From: Archilochus colubris
Taxonomy: Eukaryota; Chordata; Aves; Apodiformes; Trochilidae
Reading direction: 5' to 3'
Assembly (NCBI GenBank): GCA_023079485.1
Contig: CM041083.1
Location: 110,153,554 to 110,217,553, forward strand
DNA: 64,000 bases
Below, one piece after another: positions 59,301 through 64,000 of this stretch (position 1 is its first letter; each line of letters starts with the position of its first letter). Position numbers and translations under genes: made by a program. The notes under the pieces are model-generated. The model was given only the letters and a program-made list of their open reading frames with translations. It ran no database searches and was not told the origin of the DNA.

Positions 59301-62300
59301 AAGTCAGCTGTCACTTACTTTCCATATCCAGTAAGAGTTTAGAACTGTGCTATCTTGAATTACCTGGGTTACCTCTGATTAAGAGACAGTAATCTGAATA
59401 AGAGAGTAGACTTTGTGTGAATTTAAATGTCTTTGTTGTGTGCATCGTTTTCTCTTACAGGATTTTCTTCAAGAACTGTGTTTCACTCCTGACTGTACAG
59501 GCCTTATTTCAAAAATAGCTATTTTCAGTTCTTCTGGTCTGGTAAAATGTGAAGTAAGTGTTATTATCAAATATGTAAATAATCTTTAAAATATTTACTC
59601 TGGTGAAGGAGGCGTGGTGAAGATGAGAATGAAAAATGTAACTGCAAACTAGTCCTAACTGCAAAATCTGGGCATTATTTAGGAATATTTACTACCCGTT
59701 CTCTTCTTACATGTTCTTCTGGTGGAGCAGGCATTACATTATGGTTTTGGCTAGAATTGTCCTGTATGGGAACTGGAATACAAAATTTGTTTTGTATCTA
59801 ACTTACGTGAAGTGAAAGGAACTGTTAGTTTAACTAAGAGCTAATCTTGCTAAATGAAATAATTGTATTGGAAGAGTGCTGCTGACTCTACAAAGTCAAA
59901 GATGGATACTTCTTCTCAGAGCAGTATTGGTCTGTGAGAAGCAAAAGCAAAAAAAAAAAAGTGAAATTTGCCTCCTGCCCATTGGTAAAGCAAAACACTC
60001 TCCAGTCTTTCCTAACTTTGTTATCTTTCAGCCTATCATTTCTGTAGATAAAGATGTGTTGCTATATACTAATCTGTCTCAGTAGAAAATAATTTTAGGT
60101 AGACATTCACGAAGCTTACATGGGCTGCAATATCTCTTATAGTATTACTGTTTTTGCTTTCCTAAGCATTAGATGTCCTTGGGTTTTGAATAAAGCAATG
60201 TTTCACTGTAACCCAAATTTAATTAATTTGATGTCACTTATTTTGGTAGTTTGAACAAAAAATCACAAAACCCAAGGAACCACCAAGAACCAGTATTAAA
60301 CAGAAATGTTCAAGGTAAGCTCTCAAATATTAAAACTAAGTTGAATCAATTTGAGAAAAAACAGATTATTCTAGGACTGGTTTACATGGTTTTTAAGAAT
60401 TGTTGAAATACCACAAATACTATGGAAAGCTAATCTTGCCCTTTGCCTCTGATAAACTAAAAAGTGTGGTAAAAATGTTATGATCCACTTATAAAAGCAT
60501 TTCAATTAACTTGTAAAAGAAGATACAGAGCTACAGGTTTATAACAAGAGCACAGGAGGGCATTTACTGGTATTGCTGAATAAATTATTAGTAGCTCTTT
60601 AGTGGTCAGACACTTGTTGAAAACAACATTTTCAGTTTGGTCACAGGAAACATTTCAAATATAGAGCATACGAGGTTATGCAAATCTGATTTCTCATATC
60701 TCTGTAAATATCTCTTGTACATATCCCTCTGTACAAGGGATAAATTGTACATTGCACCAATTTGAACCAATAGTTTTTAAATATAAAGAAGTTATCTTTA
60801 AGTTTTTGAAGCCTAAAAAAGGCCTAAAAAAACCCTGTTTTGAGACAGAGTTTTAAGCCTTTAAACAGCAAAGGTATTTATTTTCTGATCCATGGAACTC
60901 CCAGCTCAAGCTGGACAAAGAGTTCCAAGGGTTAAGGGAAAGGGTTGGGGTATTTATACAGTAAAAGAGGAGGTGACATACATATTCATAAGTTTGCAAC
61001 ATATAATATTCATGACAGGTGGAGTCTGGGCAGAGATGTCAGGGCGGGGTCTTTGGATGAAGTAAGAAATCTTTATCTCTCCTGTTTTTGATGACTTCAT
61101 CCTCTTAATTGGACCCTTGTGATAATTTCTCCCTTATCTGCTGGTTGGGGCTGCCTCATCCTGTCTCCATGCCGATGTTTGCACTCCCCCAGTGCCTGGC
61201 TGGTGCCTAAATGGCCTTGGCAGTGTCTTGCCTTAAGAGCAAGATTTACACTTTTAATTATCTCCGAGACAGAAGTTAATCCCGTTAGGGTCTTGTATTG
61301 GTTACATTGTTCTAGTGGAAAATGACATGTCTCAGCTGCTTTGTTCATTTCTTTCTCAGTTTAACCCTGAATTTTACTGGTTATGAATACAAATTCATTA
61401 ACATATATTACAAGTTTTAATTCTACATGAAGTAAATTCACACAAACAGTTTGGCCTGATCTCCTCCCCTTACAGGAGTTAGTCCTGTCAGGATCTTTCT
61501 CTTTTTCATTTTTATACCTGAAACCTAATTTCATTGTGAAATCTGTGGGCAGGGACTTAATATGTTTATGGGAAATTTGCTTTGGAGACTGTGTACAAAA
61601 CTTGAGGGCTCTCTTTACTTTTTCTTCTGATACATGTCTTTCATCTGTGCTAAGAGACTTAATCAATTTGAATGCTAAAAGAATGGGTGTCTGATATGCT
61701 TCTTAACAGACTGAGTATCTTAATTATACGTATTGTGAAAGCTGAGTGAGAATACCACCCCATTTTCAGTCCAAGGTTGTGAGCATTGTTCTAGTTCCTT
61801 CTCTCATTAGAGGGAGGAAACTCAGCAAGATTTTTAGCTGCATTGGGATAGCCATAAGTTTAGCACCAGTGTTACTCAGTATTTACCATCTAGCCAACTT
61901 TGTGTGAATGTTTAGAAATTAAAAGTAAAAACTGTATCTAATGATGCTATTTCAGTTGTTGATGGACGTACTTTTGACATAAATGAGTTTACACTTTTTG
62001 GTCAAGTAAGGTTATAAATAATGAGGAGTCATGCTGAGAGGTTAAATGAAATTTGCTTTTTAAAAATTAAAGAAATCCAAGTCTTCATAGAATCATAGAA
62101 TGTTAGCTTGGAAGGGACGTCAAGAATCACCTGGTCCAACCTGTCTAGGTAAGACCATGGTTTAGATGAGGTGGCCTAGCATGCTGTCACACTGAGTCTT
62201 TGAAGTGTCTGGTGCTGGGGAACCCACCACTTCAATGGGGAGAGTATTCCAATGTGTCTGACTGTTCTCATAGTGAAAAAAACTTTTTTGGTGTCCAGTC

Positions 62301-63295
62301 AAGATCTCACCAGGATTAATTTGCATCTGTCATCCCTTGTCTTTTCCGTGTGACTCCCTGTAAAAACAGTCACTGTCTTCTTGGTAGCCACCCCTTAAGT
62401 ACAATAAGAGTACCCAGCACAATAAGAGTACCTGGCAATTAGGTCTCCCCTAAGCCTTTGTTTTCTCCAAGCTGGACAAACCCAGTTCTCTCAGCATTTC
62501 CTCATAAGACAGGCTTCCCAGTCCTTTAGTCATCTTTGTGACCCTTCTTTGGACCTTTTCCAGCCTGTTTGCACCTTTTTTGTATAGCAGGGAGAGGAAT
62601 TGAACACAGTGTTCCAGGTGTGGCCTGACAATTGTTGAGCACTTGGAACAATGACTTTTTTTTTAATCTCTGCTGGTGATGCCCTTGTTGATGCAATCCA
62701 GCAGCATCCTGTTGGCTTTCTTTGCCTCTGCAGTACACTGTTTGCTCATATTGAGCATATGTCCATCAGGATCCCTAGGTCCCTTTCCACAGAGCTGCTT
62801 TCCAGCCAGGTGGATCCCAGTCCTCAATTATGTATGTTGTTCTAAATGCTGAGCTATAAATTAAGAAAAAAACCTGCTGTATATCAGTTAATCCTGATGT
62901 AGATATCTTTAATGCAAGTAAGAATTAATACATCTTCAGGATATTTGTACACTTACTTGATTTTATGAAACTTATACAATTTTGTGGTCTCAAGTTCTAA
63001 ATGAAAACTGGCTTTATTGTATTTGTGCTTTTCAGCAAAATATTTTGTAGTAGAATGGAGCTTATAGCTGTTGTAAGATGTGGAAAATGTCTGAGATGTG
63101 CCTAACTCCATTGCAACATCTCTATGTTAGGCTCACCACTTAATTTGTTTCTCTTCAGTCTTAGAAAGTTAAAAATGAAACAAGAAAAAAAGAACCGAAG
63201 AAAGTGTGCACAAGAAGAGGCACAGATTTCTGCTAAAAACAAAAGAGAAGAAAACCAGATGGGAAATGAACCATCTCAGTACAGTGATCACTGTG
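26277..63295 (+). CDS. TTC3: TTC3, tetratricopeptide repeat E3 ubiquitin ligase, N-terminal 765 residues (25 exons, 3' end beyond window)
   Basis: Twenty-five coding exons from ATG 26277 join with no frame break to 765 residues plus one base. TTC3 (about 2000 residues in mammals) is a RING-type ubiquitin ligase reported to act on phosphorylated AKT; the RING finger and coiled coils lie in exons to the right of the window. Visible here: a divergent N-terminus (1-47); a conserved helical segment with REYCDVIKMRIFWPILFQ (about 58-75); a TPR block about 204-310 (EGNKKFSQGKFDAAILSYSE, NHILYGNRALCLI, ADGKRATLLKPDWPKGHY); a charged low-conservation linker about 325-430; a second helical region 440-590 (YHNAEQAFSELLSILKP, LGIGQPE, LAYYGIGNVYL, PGVLTWPTTYHVIEE); a Cys/His-rich region 602-697 (CRYQQCHGHSKIQIFF, TDPDFKGFIRFTCCQQC, EFHISCWKKLK); and a basic coiled-coil-like stretch from 720. 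It diverges head-to-head from PIGP, as in mammals. Confidence 0.97.
28506..28551 (+). CDS. TTC3: TTC3 coding exon 2
   Basis: Acceptor CTTTAG/GTTGG, donor ATCAA/GTATGT. Encodes VGEVFIQRTPRNRIS and the first base of Asn41. Confidence 0.85.
29343..29475 (+). CDS. TTC3: TTC3 coding exon 3
   Basis: Encodes residues 42-84, including WCSQTVDILREYCDVIK and MRIFWPILFQ, which match the first well-conserved TTC3 block. Donor TTGGTG/GTAAGT leaves two bases of Trp85. Confidence 0.95.
29874..29964 (+). CDS. TTC3: TTC3 coding exon 4
   Basis: Completes Trp85 and encodes residues 86-115, including IDVIEGLVDLVKKVV; ends in phase 0 at GTTGTT/GTAAGT. Confidence 0.95.
31183..31236 (+). CDS. TTC3: TTC3 coding exon 5
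   Basis: 18 codons, NIPYFIGGILGIGSRLKK, matching the human FLIGGLLRIG segment. Acceptor TTCTAG, donor AAAAAA/GTAAGT. Confidence 0.95.
32940..33063 (+). CDS. TTC3: TTC3 coding exon 6
   Basis: Residues 134-174: DAIAWIRDTGDTNMLQRLG, then YLQIFFAE. Acceptor GAAATAG, donor GAAT/GTAAGT. Confidence 0.95.
33290..33547 (+). repeat. CR1 LINE 3' end
   Basis: Plus-strand CR1 in a TTC3 intron: TTTTTTCACAGAAGGAGTGA, GAACAGGCTGTCCCAGAAGG, CATCCCTGGAGGTTTTCAGA, ending ATTCTGTGATTCTATG. Confidence 0.93.
34191..34276 (+). CDS. TTC3: TTC3 coding exon 7
   Basis: Completes Tyr175 and encodes 176-203: EQGIINAAVEDGGLVKEF then KIVTCEKCRK. Acceptor CTCTGCAG, donor AAG/GTGAGG. Confidence 0.95.
35064..35158 (+). CDS. 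TTC3: TTC3 coding exon 8 (start of TPR block)
   Basis: Residues 204-234: EGNKKFSQGKFDAAILSYSE has the TPR spacing of small and aromatic residues. Two donors overlap at the end (AAG/GTTTGG and GTTTG/GTAAGA); only the second keeps the frame to ...KVCPTNHILYGNRA, matching the human order. Confidence 0.95.
36739..36801 (+). CDS. TTC3: TTC3 coding exon 9
   Basis: Completes Cys235 and encodes PTNHILYGNRALCLIHTRHY, the core TPR NRA motif. Donor TACAA/GTAAGT. Confidence 0.96.
37950..38004 (+). CDS. TTC3: TTC3 coding exon 10
   Basis: Completes Lys256 and encodes RAIADGKRATLLKPDWPK, the conserved TPR helix B; ends in phase 0 at AAAG/GTGAGT. Confidence 0.97.
38706..38868 (+). CDS. TTC3: TTC3 coding exon 11
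   Basis: Residues 275-328: GHYHLCKALSLLGEHNMALE, KAQKLCKNVPNGLNDLIQQ, ending in a charged helix. Strongly conserved end of the TPR block. Confidence 0.97.
38978..39026 (+). CDS. TTC3: TTC3 coding exon 12
   Basis: Completes Gly329 and encodes IQQHKQKPEKSLLEK plus two bases. Low-conservation linker; supported by splice sites and phase. Confidence 0.85.
40043..40154 (+). CDS. TTC3: TTC3 coding exon 13
   Basis: Residues 346-382, charged and Ser-rich linker (SQEQEDRKKTESDPTDDK). Acceptor TATACCAG, donor AAG/GTAAGT. Confidence 0.88.
41780..42305 (-). mobile_element. Solo LTR of an avian endogenous retrovirus (degraded)
   Basis: Read on the minus strand it starts TGGGTTTGGCTGGGGTAAAG and continues TTAATTTTTC, a typical avian ERV LTR opening. 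Other LTR-typical phrases on the plus strand are CTTTGGTCAGATGGGGTCAG and AGCACTGTTTTCAGCACAAA. The left boundary is approximate and no target-site duplication was found. The 132-aa open frame within it is not a gene. No gag, pol or env sequence adjoins it. Confidence 0.8.
42678..43500 (-). mobile_element. Solo LTR with ATTAC target-site duplication
   Basis: LTR 42683-43495 (813 bp) begins TGTCACGGTTTAACACTGG and ends CCTGGCCCAAACCAGGACA on the plus strand, with imperfect inverted termini. It is flanked by direct repeats ATTAC (42678-42682 and 43496-43500). Five-base duplications and the TG...CA ends fit retroviral integration, of ERVL type by duplication length. Minus orientation is inferred from TGTCCTGGTTTGGGCCAGGA matching the opening of the neighbouring LTR. 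No internal coding region remains, so this is recombination to a solo LTR. Confidence 0.92.
43965..44044. repeat. AT-only low-complexity tract
   Basis: Runs of AATTAATAA-type units, nearly free of G and C. Confidence 0.9.
44169..44223 (+). CDS. TTC3: TTC3 coding exon 14
   Basis: 18 codons, VPDIQRIENKGCSQDFPP, and the first base of Ser401; the FPPS end lines up with the human FSPPS. Acceptor GTTGCTAG, donor CCAA/GTGAGT. Confidence 0.9.
45671..45758. repeat. 44-bp tandem duplication
   Basis: Units at 45671 and 45715 both start TGGTCA and share GGGCAG.GTGC.TGCA-like order and CTGCTGAT near the end; roughly four fifths identical. Confidence 0.85.
48591..48651 (+). CDS. TTC3: TTC3 coding exon 15
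   Basis: Completes Ser401 and encodes QGHQNKGRPKTKPADSEKS plus two bases of Ile421; matches the human PPKHKGKQKSRNNESEK linker. Acceptor CATTACAG, donor CAAT/GTAAGA. Confidence 0.92.
51342..51396 (+). CDS. TTC3: TTC3 coding exon 16
   Basis: Completes Ile421 and encodes DHPDLKSVEDKLFSTLPQ. Acceptor ATTTGTAG, donor ACAG/GTAACT. Confidence 0.92.
53110..53247 (+). CDS. TTC3: TTC3 coding exon 17
   Basis: 46 codons, residues 440-485: LMMVQARVQSLICEGCIAL, YHNAEQAFSELLSILKPSN. Conserved TPR-like helices. Confidence 0.97.
53749..53829 (+). CDS. TTC3: TTC3 coding exon 18
   Basis: 27 codons, QLNLRIINYVVIIYGHATAL then LGIGQPE, nearly the human sequence. Acceptor ATTTGCAG, donor GAG/GTAGGA. Confidence 0.97.
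54508..54620 (+). CDS. TTC3: TTC3 coding exon 19
   Basis: Residues 513-549: ALKKAEDQFKKIIEQYQEER, LAYYGIGNVYLRQN. The donor AACAG/GTTGGT is weak at positions 3-6 but keeps frame with the next exon. Confidence 0.96.
55721..55856. repeat. 68-bp tandem duplication
   Basis: Units at 55721 and 55789 both begin CTGGC.TGG and share ATTGTCCAAGCCT, then CACTAC and GACAGG. Confidence 0.88.
55927..55940. repeat. A homopolymer
   Basis: 14 consecutive A. Confidence 0.95.
57061..57371 (+). repeat. CR1 LINE 3' end
   Basis: Plus-strand CR1: ATCATGAGGAGGAACTTGTT, AGAGGCTGCCCAGAGTGGTG, CATTCAAAACCTGCCTGGAC, GTTGGACTACATGATCTCTG, ending CATATTCTGTGGTTCTGTAA. Confidence 0.93.
57588..57714 (+). CDS. TTC3: TTC3 coding exon 20
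   Basis: Completes Arg550 and encodes 551-592: FSDALDQFMKSQAIINHKIV, PGVLTWPTTYHVIEETQT. The donor ACAG/GTATGT is followed eight bases later by 16 A. Confidence 0.97.
57723..57738. repeat. A homopolymer beside a TTC3 splice donor
   Basis: 16 consecutive A starting 9 bases after the exon end at 57714. Confidence 0.95.
58387..58509 (+). CDS. TTC3: TTC3 coding exon 21
   Basis: 41 codons, residues 593-633: RIEECKFPPKPDAVCRYQQC, HGHSKIQIFFTDPDFK. Starts the Cys/His-rich region. Acceptor TTCTCAG, donor AAG/GTAAAT. Confidence 0.97.
58681..58782 (+). CDS. TTC3: TTC3 coding exon 22
   Basis: 34 codons, residues 634-667: GFIRFTCCQQCRVEFHISCW then KKLKTAIYSDKNDK, with C-x2-C and H-x2-C pairs. Confidence 0.97.
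59461..59553 (+). CDS. TTC3: TTC3 coding exon 23
   Basis: 31 codons, residues 668-698: DFLQELCFTPDCTGLISKIA, IFSSSGLVKCE. Acceptor CTCTTACAG, donor GAA/GTAAGT. Confidence 0.97.
60250..60314 (+). CDS. TTC3: TTC3 coding exon 24
   Basis: Residues 699-719: FEQKITKPKEPPRTSIKQKC then S, matching human FEHK...PPRPILKQKCS. Donor CAAG/GTAAGC leaves two bases of Ser720. Confidence 0.96.
60836..61500 (-). mobile_element. Probable ERV LTR, right boundary uncertain
   Basis: On the minus strand a TATAAATA box (about 60951-60958) is followed some 80 bases later by AATAAA (about 60869-60874) and then by an end at CTCAAAACA (60836), the U3-TATA / R-AATAAA / U5 order of an LTR. Its 5' end, near 61400-61560 on the plus strand, could not be fixed and no target duplication was found. 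Confidence 0.5.
62085..62830 (-). repeat. CR1 LINE, longest copy in the window (about 0.75 kb)
   Basis: Starts TCATAGAATCATAGAATG, the reverse of the CR1 tail. Then GAACCCACCACTTCAATGGG, CATCCCTTGTCTTTTCC, CTCCAAGCTGGACAAACCCA, GTCATCTTTGTGACCCTTC, TTCCAGGTGTGGCCTGACA and CCATCAGGATCCCTAGGTCC. It extends further 5' than the other copies but carries no intact reverse transcriptase. Confidence 0.95.
62401..62436. repeat. 18-bp tandem duplication inside CR1
   Basis: ACAATAAGAGTACC occurs at 62401 and again at 62419. Confidence 0.9.
63159..63295 (+). CDS. TTC3: TTC3 coding exon 25 in window
   Basis: Completes Ser720 and encodes residues 721-765: LRKLKMKQEKKNRRKCAQEE, AQISAKNKREENQMGNEPSQ; a basic, helical, coiled-coil-like segment. 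Donor CTGTG/GTATGT leaves one base of the next codon. Confidence 0.94.
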
Positions 63296-64000
63296 GTATG
63301 TGGAAGTATAAGTTATTGTTCAAAGTTACCACAAAGCAGCATAAATAGCATTCTGAATGTCCTAAATGAAATTATAGAATAGTAATACTGAAAATAGCCC
63401 CCTCCCCCTGTAAAGACTTGCAGTTTAACTTAAGATTGCTTTTATTTCAGTTCTGTTACTAATTTCTAACTAACTGTAAAATTAGTGCGTGTTACATATT
63501 ACTGTTAGTACATGCTTGACTTCCTAGCAAAAAGCCTTTATGCTTGCTTCATTGGTTCACAAAGAAGCAGCCTGAATAGGGCAAAGGCTCAACTTCCAAG
63601 CTAATCTATTTAAAAGTGGTTTCAGAAAAACCTTTATGCCCAGCATGTTGGGACATGGCAACAGAAAAAAACCAAAACAGCTGCATCTTGGATAAAGAAA
63701 AGAAGACATCCTAAGTGCAGAAGCTTCAGTGACTTGGAAGGTGTATTTCAGAGGAAAGGGAAAAATAAAATTTCTTGAACATACCAAGTATGTCATCAGC
63801 TAATGCTTCAGCTTTTGTGTTCCAGTTACACTGCTCTTCAGTGTTCTGTATTTTAGAGTTGTACATTTCCACTGACTTTCTTACCTGTGTCAGGGTACAA
63901 TGCACACAAAAATGGGCGTTTGATTTTTCTGTGGGTTTTCGTTTGTATTATTAACTTTTAAATAGTGCTCACCTCATTTCTCTTGTATTTTTTCGTATTA
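63296..64000 (+). other. TTC3 intron continuing past the right edge
   Basis: GTATGT donor. No further TTC3-like exon was seen before the window ends; a TTCCAG near 63825 is followed by sequence that does not match the protein. Confidence 0.75.

Larger units (their letters stand above)
57739..63158 (+). other. TTC3 introns between coding exons 20 and 25
   Basis: Four introns of about 0.2-0.7 kb without recognised features and one of 2.8 kb (60315-63158) with an LTR-like insertion and a long CR1 fragment. Confidence 0.7.

Noticed and set aside
60722..60742. 7-bp inverted repeat TATCCCT / AGGGATA with a 7-base loop
   Set aside because: Too short and AT-rich to mean anything without conservation.
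63825..63900. Possible further TTC3 exon after TTCCAG
   Set aside because: Translation in the required phase does not resemble the TTC3 region that should follow residue 765.

Overview
The window is vertebrate nuclear DNA, almost certainly from a bird. Genes are broken into short exons with GT-AG introns. Several CR1 LINE fragments are present, and one carries the avian CR1 3' tail (ATTCTATGATTCTATGA). There are solo LTRs of avian endogenous-retrovirus type and two CpG islands. The gene order HLCS (-), RIPPLY3 (+), PIGP (-), TTC3 (+) matches human 21q22.13, the Down syndrome critical region. I read the exons by translating around splice sites. Gene names come from family knowledge and were not checked by database search.

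Layout. 1-1400: CpG island with the first coding exon of a minus-strand gene, best read as HLCS, whose remaining exons lie left of the window. A 55-bp GC-rich module is repeated three times directly upstream of its ATG. 1400-6675: intergenic, with CR1 pieces and microsatellites. 6730-12656: RIPPLY3 in four short coding exons (127 or 128 aa), with the WRPW Groucho-binding motif and the FPVQATI Ripply homology core; its exons are too short to stand out as open reading frames. 12657-21528: intergenic, one CR1. 25181 down to 21529: PIGP, four coding exons on the minus strand, complete at 134 aa. 25250-26200: CpG island shared by PIGP and TTC3. Two CCAAT boxes in opposite orientation flank a palindromic CRE there. 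26277 to the right edge: TTC3, 25 coding exons giving the first 765 residues of a roughly 2000-residue protein in one unbroken frame. The C-terminal coiled coils and RING finger lie beyond the window.

The four genes are not an operon and share no pathway. HLCS biotinylates carboxylases, RIPPLY3 is a transcriptional co-repressor of T-box factors, PIGP is a subunit of the first enzyme of GPI-anchor synthesis, and TTC3 is a TPR-containing ubiquitin ligase. The only regulatory coupling visible is the head-to-head PIGP/TTC3 promoter.

Repeats: eight CR1 fragments; two related minus-strand LTRs in one TTC3 intron, one of them with a clean ATTAC target-site duplication; further LTR-like sequence at 55.0-56.6 kb and 60.8-61.5 kb; and several short tandem repeats. 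No tRNA, rRNA or CRISPR was found. I did not find a new biological system. The less obvious items are the hidden RIPPLY3 gene, the two promoter architectures and a Cys/His-rich segment in TTC3.
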